Positions 38,801 through 44,268 of a stretch of 50,291 bases of DNA are shown one piece after another. Both the position numbers and the translations under genes were made by a program. Below the pieces are notes generated by a model. The model saw only the letters and a list, made by a program, of their open reading frames with translations, was not told the DNA's origin and made no database searches. This DNA is from Treponema sp. (lineage in GTDB: Bacteria > Spirochaetota > Spirochaetia > Treponematales > Breznakiellaceae). The DNA is taken from positions 1 through 50,291 of the forward strand of contig JAITNM010000096.1 in the NCBI GenBank assembly GCA_031290475.1, in the 5' to 3' direction. Within the stretch, counting starts at the first letter, position 1, and each line of letters opens with the position of its first letter.

Positions 38801-41800
38801 TACCAATCCGTTTCCCGAGACGGAGGAAACAAATAGACGGTAGAATTCCCGCTCTAAATTATCTGCAAGGTATAGGGAAAGTTGGCCGGTAAGACTTCCG
38901 GCATTGGGATATACGATTCCCCGGAGTACGGCTTCGGGTATCGCCCCAATATTCTCCGGATTGTATATTTTTTCCAGCCGCCATTGATACTGTTTTAACC
39001 CGGAAAGAGAACCGGAAACCGGTATAAAGTTGAATTCCGCCGTTTGAAGCATGACCGCCTGTTCCGGATATTTTGCCTCGCCATGAGTGGTGCTCCGTAT
39101 CCGGGGCGCCCCGGGAATAGTGAAGTCAATGCCGAGTACTCGTCTGAAGGTTTCGCTGAAATTTCCACCCCCATCTTCCAGGCGGAAATATAAATAATTC
39201 GTTCCTTCTCTAAGATTCAATATACTGAATTCAGGACTTGAATATTTCCGTTCCTCAGAAAAAACAGGTTGGGCATTCTTATCCTGCTTTAAATCCCAGT
39301 ACCATGCAGTAATCGTGCCATTCTCCGCCATTTTGTTATCTATATACTGATCTTTTCCGTGCAGGGTAACCAATATTTCGCTATCGGCGGAGAAAGCTCC
39401 GTCTTCCAGGAACAGGCCCGGTACAGACTTGCCCTGAAGATCTACTTGCAGGACCTCTGGGGCGCTACGGTCTATAATAAAAGTATAGTCTGCGCTTTGT
39501 CCGGTATGTTGAACACTGTCCTGCGCTATGATTCTAATGATGTGTTTGCCTTCGCTGTAATTATTAACGGGAATGACAAACGAGGGTTGGGACCATGGGA
39601 TAACCTCAGTTTTTGTTCCGTTGTCAATCTGGAACCAGACTTTTTCTACAGCAGTTATTCTATCTTGAGCTGTAATCCTGATAGTGAGCTGGTTTTTTAC
39701 CGCATAGGAGGGAACTTCCGCATTAGCTTCGGGAGCTGATAAGTCGATAGTAAGCTCGCCGGATTTTTCAGTCTGATTTCCATTTTTATCCTTTACCCTG
39801 AAGCTGACTCTTCGATAAGTTCCTTCCGAAAGCATGGCGGTTTTTCCGGTTTTCCAGGCGTCTGTAGTACCGCTCGTTATTTCCCGCCATTCCCAGGAAG
39901 CATCATCAACGCCGCTTGAGGCGTCGGTAGCGGAAGCGCTTATGGTATTAACGCCGCTTGCTCCGGATGGAATAACGATTACAGGACCCGTCAGGTCTAT
40001 CCGTACATAGAGGATTATTTCTTTCTCATTGCCGGCTTTATCAGTTGCCTTGAGTTTTATCCGGTAAAGCCCGTCGGCTACAGCCCCTGGAATAAAGGTA
40101 ATAGAACTGCCGTTAAAAACAGCGTTCTCCGCAATATTCCACTGGCCATTTTCCGTTTCCCGCCGTATGTCGGCGGTAAATTCGCCAATGCCGCTGTCAC
40201 TATCGGCGGCATTTACGGAAAGAGTTCTTGAGTTCGTCCAAGAAGCACTTTCAGGACTTGTTGAAAATTGAGGCGCATATCCTATCTCGGGAGGAACAGC
40301 ATCTATATTGAAACTGAATTGACAAGAAGCGGCATTCCCGGCGTTGTCGGCGCAGTAAATGGTCATGGCGTGTACGCCGCCTGTTAAACCGGATACTTGA
40401 ACATTCCCGGAATAGATGCTGCCTACCTTCATAAGGGATAGCGCATTAACACTACCATTATCTATGTTATATTTCCAGACGGTGTTATTTATGCCGCTGT
40501 GTTCTTCTTTTATAATAGTAACGTTAACCGGAATATTCCATTTGCCGTCTTTAAATGTGGCAAGTTTGTCAATGTTGCCGTTTATGACGGGCGGGGTCCC
40601 GTCAATGTTTACAGGAACAACCGAAGATGCTGTATTCCCTGCAAAATCAGAAGCATAGAGGGTAAGGTCATATCTCCCCTCAGGCAATCCTGGTATAGTA
40701 AATGCCCCTGTTTCACCATTTGAACTGTTATAGAATGGTTTTATCGAAAAAGGGTCTCTTCCTTCAGGTTTAATAACCAAAGAATTTGGATCGATTCCGG
40801 AAATATCATTTGTTACTGCCTTGGAATCAATAACCTTAATGTCCTTAAACTGAAAATCCGGCTTAGTCCAGCCAAACGGAACGGTAAATCCGCTTATCAG
40901 GGGAGCCTGCGTATCTATATTTAATGCGACGGGAACTGTTGTGCTGTTTCCGGCTTTATCTTGAATGGAGAACAATGCGGTATGCTTTCCTTCTTCAGTG
41001 ATCCTTACCGTTGTTTCTGCATCCGGTATATTTGTTTGTTTACCATTTATGGTGAATTTCCATGTATTTAAATTCACTCCCGTTAATAAATCACGTGCGG
41101 ATACGCCCAATGTAACGGCCCCTCTGGACCATGCCGATTCAGGAATTCCCGTTATATTTATAACAGGCGGAGTATAGTCGAAGATTATGTAGGAAGACGC
41201 GGTGCCTATATTACCAAGCGCATCCTCGACTGAAAAATCGAAATAGCGAATCCCCTCCAGGGCTTTGTTTATGGGGAAATAAACCGAGTTTGCTGTTTGA
41301 ATACCGGGGCCCTGGTACGTCCAGGAATTATTGTTCACCCCACTGTAGTCGTCTTTTGCAGTAGCATAAATGGTTGTTGGCGAACTAATCATCTTGTTAT
41401 CGTTTTGAATAGTAACCGTAGGCCCGTTAGTGTCAAATAGTAAAATAAGTTCTTCTTTGTTAATACTGACGAGTTGCCATCCGGAAGATTTATATTCGTA
41501 TTTTTCTTGTGTAATTACGATTCTAAGGGAATCAAAAAACATATGATAACCTAAACCATATGGCGGTGAAAATGAATTCATTATAACATTATTTTTGTCA
41601 TAAATAACGCCATAAAATTGATTCTTTGTTGTCGGGCCGGGCTTATTTGCAACCTCTATGCTGAGTGTTACGCCGATACCGTTAAAATAGTAGGAGTTAC
41701 CTTTGCTTATGAATCTATAATTTTCTAGAATAGTTATAAGGATATAATCTTCATCAGGAATTGCGTAAAATTCCATTATGCCAAATATCCGGTCTGTAAA

Positions 41801-41851
41801 TGACAGGAAGAAAAAAACAACTGTGATATAGAAAATGCATATTTTCCTCAT
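26846..41851 (-). CDS. Giant secreted multidomain protein (5001 residues)
   Basis: One uninterrupted frame. Residues 1-24 are a signal peptide (FYITVVFFFLSF core). From about 140 to 1350 come Ig-like domains marked by D-x-x-x-P-x-[IV] starts (about 140, 225, 313 and onward) with AxDxAGN endings, as in Bap- or cadherin-like adhesins. Residues about 1530-3200 form an unrecognised beta-rich region with a repeat of about 70 residues. Then follow a PPC-like segment (about 3280-3350), an FN3-like domain (about 3463-3550), two IPT/TIG-like domains (about 3670 and 3860), a putative-Ig domain (about 4040-4125), PQQ-like propeller blades (about 4150-4450) and two OmpL47-like modules (about 4455-4640). 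GGAGG lies 10 bases before the ATG, inside the upstream gene. A surface adhesin or matrix protein is likely; no catalytic motif was seen. Confidence 0.9.
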   Translation of the reverse strand: MRKICIFYITVVFFFLSFTDRIFGIMEFYAIPDEDYILITILENYRFISKGNSYYFNGIGVTLSIEVANKPGPTTKNQFYGVIYDKNNVIMNSFSPPYGLGYHMFFDSLRIVITQEKYEYKSSGWQLVSINKEELILLFDTNGPTVTIQNDNKMISSPTTIYATAKDDYSGVNNNSWTYQGPGIQTANSVYFPINKALEGIRYFDFSVEDALGNIGTASSYIIFDYTPPVINITGIPESAWSRGAVTLGVSARDLLTGVNLNTWKFTINGKQTNIPDAETTVRITEEGKHTALFSIQDKAGNSTTVPVALNIDTQAPLISGFTVPFGWTKPDFQFKDIKVIDSKAVTNDISGIDPNSLVIKPEGRDPFSIKPFYNSSNGETGAFTIPGLPEGRYDLTLYASDFAGNTASSVVPVNIDGTPPVINGNIDKLATFKDGKWNIPVNVTIIKEEHSGINNTVWKYNIDNGSVNALSLMKVGSIYSGNVQVSGLTGGVHAMTIYCADNAGNAASCQFSFNIDAVPPEIGYAPQFSTSPESASWTNSRTLSVNAADSDSGIGEFTADIRRETENGQWNIAENAVFNGSSITFIPGAVADGLYRIKLKATDKAGNEKEIILYVRIDLTGPVIVIPSGASGVNTISASATDASSGVDDASWEWREITSGTTDAWKTGKTAMLSEGTYRRVSFRVKDKNGNQTEKSGELTIDLSAPEANAEVPSYAVKNQLTIRITAQDRITAVEKVWFQIDNGTKTEVIPWSQPSFVIPVNNYSEGKHIIRIIAQDSVQHTGQSADYTFIIDRSAPEVLQVDLQGKSVPGLFLEDGAFSADSEILVTLHGKDQYIDNKMAENGTITAWYWDLKQDKNAQPVFSEERKYSSPEFSILNLREGTNYLYFRLEDGGGNFSETFRRVLGIDFTIPGAPRIRSTTHGEAKYPEQAVMLQTAEFNFIPVSGSLSGLKQYQWRLEKIYNPENIGAIPEAVLRGIVYPNAGSLTGQLSLYLADNLEREFYRLFVSSVSGNGLVSTETQYQFRIDSAAPVNLRITVAPQASAGEWYKERYARVMWNKPADMTGVAEYRYFITAGDVHLPTEEEELRVCDLSSWIKTTDNETEVDLKSFLGGLSSGKLQVAVCAIDYAGNRKITATAIQSDFARPIFIPAGEGAITVSEVPSGMEDAKKITWGTIQDNESGLDYLNLIISEEINSVNKIIRSLYIDPAAGEFTTDQLDNTAIYTVHIIAFDRAGNQSEAYKRFALDNRTLPANYTLSYSENINGFGLSGKRITGSGTDIFEDIQLEIPAQLSIYEITTTNGIEKKNFMKTIQLDEITTKENLPMSGKSRVSRFEVEADGFQIEGNRIIFDREMGIGLEDSKYTRPLIIQNIEENRTITIGKTQLGFPPVIRFLSGTGVIGDTAEIRTSSSLNGEGLFAGSGTVPGFTITQAEKLRIQSAREWLFGDALSFNAAELGKHGILLADKNGGLELEIAEGRAEAHSSNVLGVITIRPDNPLTLDLRGTVYGIKAAGIRGHYLDIYEAVLKLPQSYEPQELTIRNFTIDSQNGLVYAGADFYTNQISCKGPGGVFESHGVKFGLDGKLYISGTLISDTYGEINVDDFILTNQGLDWETGGNIQNFTTTIHGFSIIALSSRFTERGIFISQGLIVHKGDRRRFINLGLVHTHKDEIYAEGTITEEYFVETPYGTSLYIKGGIITGEGVFGTVAVPLGFTIKDSSGRESWEFPKVQFEYTGEMAGTLPKNQNINLGGFSYTAENIEFLGSHIKIGHLRSSSISGMEPAVLNFDNFSFNEKSVLGINPSKESPVFTINGWRIAYKNLKPVLTSELLDSGGIVSSQYKGYLQGAGILQLPEKLGSLTIDFPESRIAADGNFLSGKSGEINHSITIFDIPVELPEAELEKLGGNYVLSCETPRIDLSFNGKTAMDFGKTRFNSQGNVVEAEPGSGKSRFTASNGYRVDSDSRLIDQEGIWLTGSLSAVWWDEDIKIPITGKGIKLIAGFAVTGEAPAGEGRYTYAGWEISGTGFSFEYNGLTSVSNKASYRGYEIEFGRLKYNSAGLLPETVTLQQNTEILSLFGAVVKLTESRFSENGFEGSVAVTMPKPFDKHTLHFPIVQFKTDGKFSVNMEIEQYEADLGGFTFGFEGLTFDNNGLFIREAGVTLPATMEGTELRIHGIRLSDGSLAIENSSIDPVNFWGMGFALDNFSIQNGIVNLSGTVNLPITLPGILSGRSILIQDFTADLSGNITSFYVFTEDEFTIPFLDAWALTCKGLAVRYIDNQPWILINNSMFHFPSEFEANELVIEQIRFNPLKGEFDFDRIYAETALTMQFRGIKFVLSSFSINKERSFSFGGSAVFPETGMPPFIAGKTVKITTFEITRDGSLGTVAVTLNNLEGAVLPSRKGIFLQNGSLSLNKNDRTGLEVSITGDILLSSNMPGTMAESSLKIKNFIINTEKPGISRFEAEASFPSLEISVVKFSGIKIFVDWDGEKQNGGLCVSGGIILPSSFPGYLAGQTASIKDFRIDFDGGISSFSASYATTPGAVYTLLNSIQISDTVVSITRQVNYFDFALAGTVIFPEGKFPQGIGGLKTRIAVSLDTLMGIKTAYASVDIPNQKLFNSLQMKGARLELLKEENTPMGIDISGTLLLPDNFPNGLRGLEIKIGNFSINTDGKIKNIDIGVSKLNAKIFNYVEIKDCALTFSMGTGEEFIIDISGKLKLIAPALPNSLKDSEFYINRFKLSTRTGLQSFDAGFSGSLYFEILGGIGIRVNTLALNDTAITLSANATLPASYPKGLAETGFDLTVLKLGWNGQILEIQGGLGKMNIELAGFSVKIDSLYFEKNAGGQYYVSLKSCRLQLPSAFGSWGGKEIAIKNAQFDPYNGKFLGDIELPKFEVNVAGFILEMYNPTLEFTSNRIGFSLVNLKTPDFMKGVSLSLPEVKLSSTKGIEVKGGTFRLPDFKISQLSFSNIFVTFYIDGKEYIIGGGGTVVIPRAGTIGATLLFANRSEIYPIGLKQAEFSWIIGTGGIPLGNSGLYINGVSGGITYGPPNELPSKLQKLFEPKGPRLKLGMYIGDGYGGSYIQMNPNTWVDINNANWAMQGDALILKGSMNINSSASAAMNANGFYTGTQIELKFARGSTDIYIFTKNGKLIFSGRAYVEFRMPRGIISHYNILGIDIYVPPDDLWLMKTNSEFGVFNNGSAGFKTTIDLPILGEKGVFVGPGNFVIGDVSKYTIEKPSWSAPVLLKIAAPHAETNMSFVSTDTSDRIGPEETDYTAFVGDENLERLVFLLAYIEGDPVLTAISPSGKEYREGDGGTETVLYENVNALIIYKPESGLWKIRVSNAEENTYEITVLGGQALPLLEITEPVPGTELVQETFMLKGKTEKNALGIIVKAQENSEMPGLELGTFPVNQNGSFAIPVPVEDIPDGEYLISAELVTEDGLFSPITYAPGKIYVDRRGLPLYEPEPVRIAETDRGTVTLRWNNNNGARTSGYNIRMMNSATDTDIVFFAGDITSLSIPGFSHGDKVSFQVCAIDNLGKESSWSNPVSLTVGSERPSINKPSIANKLLKAIGYPGNLINGNIEVSISERQETYDSSGYILVRQDGPLDPSKGIIFFDGPVKIEGKALVIPWHLGLPENMVSGVYTYSCEAVNEANGSLNAPFVIEITVKWPKPEIQTVDPKEIDGSEERIITIYGSGFTPGTRILLDGKELVLRTKGEDFTGNTLEILLPVQKQAGIRLLTAAGQGGESAPVPITITLPGWRTNVYTPTVETNPGGAAEYWLGIRSIYGWKGEASFKTVEKPEGFSVELPVIPAGQNGRVRIITDSNTAPGIYRTVINGEEGCVDDGIELITVVTENSQDPHLSAASPASGFTGTEVRLYGYNLGNEGALYLNEIPLPYSSWQNSEIVFTLPENGKTGFIRAIRAQNNRDSAIESNLLPFTVRERGFSLKSGESYLEMIAGETRTLPLYLSGRADMVNLKVETPSDSPLTAILDRTSVIPNDSVNLKIGIHENSNTINGTWKILVRGISGNFEADTEISVHITGAPEITTTELPEGLVETEYYAKLSSGNITGEAVYRLKDGELPPGLDINRQGEIHGKPRHIGRYRVEFEVQDRAGRKSARKYVITVREETWETETKDGSRNRSVHTELPGGNELLFTLETKSALKTILAAEEQLFLVSEEGIDAVRNADGKPIWKQEGKYLKVEYAGGRLHTLGSTGILESREPDLGRLLWRREGIKSFSSSGKILLAETEEEGLVIDTLTGFLRDRIEKFDIDSNDVIWMNGSAYIIQENKIIPVLGNPFSVEFDGRILAAAADAGGMAVVTENALFVLDRELRELIRLSKTPAHGSPHDSPPRIALNGEILILSESGRVAVYNRDNLNLMQAWKGVPGASADIGMGKNGVFIMDQNGFMLRNIFTGNPIWEELKSFRTFALYRGKIFTGDDSGMLYAFGGPSNLNGPELTISLTPKTPDGVNGWYITAPVLTIGSLDRESYVAETKAWIDDLELADPFSPLTIAEGEHQITAYSTDNHGLRSPQEYLSVKVDTVPPRSEITYSEKEPETGWYTAPLSIRLEAWDDMSGIDRIWTNRNSGTDLIVFSSQGIHNFSWYAVDRAGNREVLCSRKIKIDYEPPQVDVSFDDETGEVTITATDHASSVEVIEYRLNNSALTVSTGAAAGDADSLSWNSDSSREICRETLMLKEGIYTLQYRAKDNAGNYSEWRNRTFFAYPSRPQGTLITSVSFNGIPRFAANNLHNGVSLLYVDNNNPDTKTDMQDKITTALANLPSYTIGAEYLVFNPEDLQEREETVIQFHVTQDAVVYLFLPNGIEPPASWNLVEEGLRINRTYYPEGNSMYMKRYLADSMVTIAVPQGKHLPPFVAAQKTGAIFADIHIRQEKQDEGLEGFYRKETNPFNEYEEGSLLVLGYEASPWQWSRRLPLRKRWLINSGEGWLSLDGNRYTIAPESELAVLRFRLELYTPDGQIEYRTEKEVRITRKKEEATE

Positions 41852-41858
41852 GTTTGGT

Positions 41859-43448
41859 TTACCTCCCCCGAAGCGGGATTATGTTGACAAGGTCAATAAT
41901 ATTTTGACTCTCCGGCGTACTGCGATAGATAGATACATTTCTCCCGTCATACACGCAGAAGAAAAATATTCCGTTTATAGCGAGACTCGTGCTGTAAAGC
42001 CGGCTTTTGATTGCCTGAACCTCGCCGGTTTTCCGATTAAAAAAAATCAGGGCAGAATCAGTGTTTTGTGGCAAAATTGTACTGTTTTTTAATATTGGCT
42101 GACCAACGCCAAACTCATACAAGAGCAATTTATTCCCGTTTTTCTGTTCCAGAAACCCGGCCTTGGCTTTGATGTTATAATCGGTAAAGAAAATCTCCGT
42201 ATCCTCCGAGAGTCCTGCAATTCGCTTTTCATTAAAAAGATCGGGATCAAAATAGGAGGTATACCAGCTTCCGTCTCTCCGGTATACCAGGATAATTCCC
42301 TGCTCTTCGGTATAAAGAATGCCGGGTTCAAACCCTTTTTCCATCCTGAACCATTCCCGTACTTCAGAAGTTCCCGACTCCGGATTTACAAAGGCAAAAA
42401 CCTGTTCAGTTTCTCCGTTCTCCGCTATAGCGATTCCTATGTTTTTTTCTATTAAAGGAATTTCGTAGTACCGCGTTATCTCCGCCGGTATGGAGAATTG
42501 GGCTTTCCTGAAAAAACCGTCAGGCCCTCCCTGGATTATTTCAACCGTATTGCCGCGGATAATGGTATAATTGAGATCTCCGCTGAAGTTGACGCTTGAA
42601 TAGATCTGGTTTCCCTCATCAAAAGAACCGGCATCTTCGCGGATCAGGAAATTTTCTTCTCCCGAAATAAAGAGAAAAAGTTCTTTTCTGTTATCTTCGG
42701 AAATAGTAAACCAGCCGTATTCATAATTGTTAAAGACATTTCTGTAGGTTTTAAATTCTCTTGCATCGCCGATCTTTTCATTTAGCCGGGTAATTGTTTG
42801 GTGAATGGGATTAAAGTTATCCGCTGTTATTCCTGTGGTATGGCTTAACTGTCCATTGGAGAGGATGTATACTGATGCGCCGGAAAGGCCGGAACCGATA
42901 AGCGTATATTGTGATACCGCGCCCTTGTTCCGTATTTCCGGGACGGAACAGTAACGCAATTCGCCGTTATGATCCGTTTGAAGGACATAAACTCCTTCTT
43001 TACCGTTCTCACTGCCAATAAATGCGGCGTATTGCCAGGGTCCCGAGGCGCTGAGAGAAAGAGCATGGATATTCCTTAGTCCTTCCGGAAGACCTTCCGT
43101 CCGGTAGTCTTCGGTATTCCCTTTTCCGTCTCCTTTTTTAATGCTGAGTACGCCTTCCTCAACACAAAAGATATATATACTCCCATCGAAGTTCTGTATA
43201 AGTCCTATTTCGCTTAGCTGTTCTGATGCAGGAAAAATTCCTGCGATAGCCGCATCAATAATCGTATCCTCCGGGATCCCGTCATTGCCCTGCGGCAAGG
43301 TTCCCGGCCCGGATCCTTCCTGCGCTTCCGTCCCGGGAAGCGAAATTTCCGCCTGGTTCTCATTTTCAGGCCGACCCTGGGAAAAAAGTGTAATACCACT
43401 GACCAGTAAAAGCGTATATGCAAACCAATTCTGTAAAAAGTGTTTCAT
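41859..43448 (-). CDS. Secreted beta-rich (propeller-like) protein, partner gene of the giant protein
   Basis: 529 residues from the ATG at 43448, chosen because GGAGG (43454-43458) lies 5 bases upstream; in-frame ATGs at 43451 and 43460 are too close to or upstream of that site. A signal peptide (YTLLLVSGITLFS) is followed by a polar Pro/Glu-rich linker (about residues 20-60). The rest is a series of short strands with aromatic-hydrophobic pairs (SIYIFCVEEGVLSI, YAAFIGSENG, VYVLQTDHNG, GILYTEEQGIILVYRRDG), the look of a seven- or eight-bladed propeller. It ends 7 bases before the giant gene, so the two are one operon and probably work together. Confidence 0.82.
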   Translation of the reverse strand: MKHFLQNWFAYTLLLVSGITLFSQGRPENENQAEISLPGTEAQEGSGPGTLPQGNDGIPEDTIIDAAIAGIFPASEQLSEIGLIQNFDGSIYIFCVEEGVLSIKKGDGKGNTEDYRTEGLPEGLRNIHALSLSASGPWQYAAFIGSENGKEGVYVLQTDHNGELRYCSVPEIRNKGAVSQYTLIGSGLSGASVYILSNGQLSHTTGITADNFNPIHQTITRLNEKIGDAREFKTYRNVFNNYEYGWFTISEDNRKELFLFISGEENFLIREDAGSFDEGNQIYSSVNFSGDLNYTIIRGNTVEIIQGGPDGFFRKAQFSIPAEITRYYEIPLIEKNIGIAIAENGETEQVFAFVNPESGTSEVREWFRMEKGFEPGILYTEEQGIILVYRRDGSWYTSYFDPDLFNEKRIAGLSEDTEIFFTDYNIKAKAGFLEQKNGNKLLLYEFGVGQPILKNSTILPQNTDSALIFFNRKTGEVQAIKSRLYSTSLAINGIFFFCVYDGRNVSIYRSTPESQNIIDLVNIIPLRGR

Positions 43449-43581
43449 CATAACCTCCATTATGTTTAGAATTTCCTTTGAAGGGATTTCTTCTCCTACG
43501 TGTATATATGGACTTGTCCCCTAATTTGCTTTAACCGGAGAATTATTTTTTAAAATATTTTTCTTGCCTTGACGCAAAAAA

Positions 43582-44067
43582 ATGATTATTCCATTTAATA
43601 TGGATGATCCTTGTTTTTGGCCGGAATTTTTAATTTTTTCCATCTTTGCCTTTCCTATATCGGGAATCGACATTTGTTCCCGCCGTATCCCGGATATGCT
43701 CAGCCTCCCTTGTTTTCTTCTTATCTTTTTTGTCCGTATATTGTTTGCTCCGGAATCGCTTCTTATGTTTCTGGGAGCCGCCCTCTTCGGCGGGGCGCTG
43801 TTTTTCTGCATCAGGCTGGGAACAGGCGGACTGGGCTTGGGGGATGTAAAGTTTGCCGCCGTGATAGGGCTTACCTGCGGGTTCCCCCTTGTACTTGCAG
43901 CTTTTTTCATCGCGTCTGTCCTGGGATTTGCGGCGGCCGTCATCCTCCGTATTTCCGGTATACGGATAAAATTCCTTCCCTTTGGTCCTTTTTTGTGCGC
44001 CGGGACCGTTACCTCCCTTTTATTAGCCCATTTTTTGCAAATTTTTAAATATTTTTTTGTTTATTAA
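43582..44067 (+). CDS. Short prepilin peptidase (A24 family), catalytic domain only
   Basis: Membrane aspartyl peptidase that removes the leader of (pseudo)pilins. The 161 residues hold about five or six hydrophobic segments and both catalytic aspartates: the first in GIDICSRRIPD (about residue 29) and the second in the GxGD motif of LGLGDVKFAA (about residue 89). The N-terminal methyltransferase domain of GspO/PilD with its zinc-binding CxxC pairs is missing, as in CpaA/TadV-type enzymes. An in-frame ATG at 43600 is an alternative start; neither has a clear Shine-Dalgarno site. It lies directly upstream of gspD. Confidence 0.88.
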   Translation: MIIPFNMDDPCFWPEFLIFSIFAFPISGIDICSRRIPDMLSLPCFLLIFFVRILFAPESLLMFLGAALFGGALFFCIRLGTGGLGLGDVKFAAVIGLTCGFPLVLAAFFIASVLGFAAAVILRISGIRIKFLPFGPFLCAGTVTSLLLAHFLQIFKYFFVY

Positions 44068-44149
44068 AGCAAAACCGCAACACATTCCCCTAATAGATAT
44101 ATAAACGCCGGATCTGGAAGCCGGCCGAACATCTTTGATTCGTTGCGAA

Positions 44150-44195
44150 GGGTACATACCCCGGCCCCTTGGGGCGGAATCAAGGGTATGTACCC
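44150..44195. repeat. Hairpin element 1 upstream of gspD
   Basis: GGGTACATACCC (44150-44161) and GGGTATGTACCC (44184-44195) form a perfect 12-bp stem. Inside is a second stem, GCCCC TT GGGGC (44164-44175). It lies 82 bases after the peptidase stop. Confidence 0.7.
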
Positions 44196-44223
44196 TGAGT
44201 CAAATACCTTACGAGAACAACAT

Positions 44224-44246
44224 ACCCCGGCCGCTTGCGGCGGGGT
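44224..44246. repeat. Hairpin element 2 upstream of gspD, covarying copy of element 1
   Basis: ACCCCGGCCGC (44224-44234) pairs with GCGGCGGGGT (44237-44246) with one unpaired base. The core CATACCCCGGCC-x-CTTG-y-GGCGG is the same as in element 1, except that the paired positions x and y are C and G there and G and C here. The pairing is therefore kept by compensatory change. Confidence 0.65.
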
Positions 44247-44268
44247 TGTTGATAAAGGAATGTTTATC

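Noticed and set aside
44143-44268. Longer N-terminus for gspD
   Set aside because: It would translate the palindromic hairpins and put 42 residues before a normal signal peptide; the Shine-Dalgarno site favours 44269.
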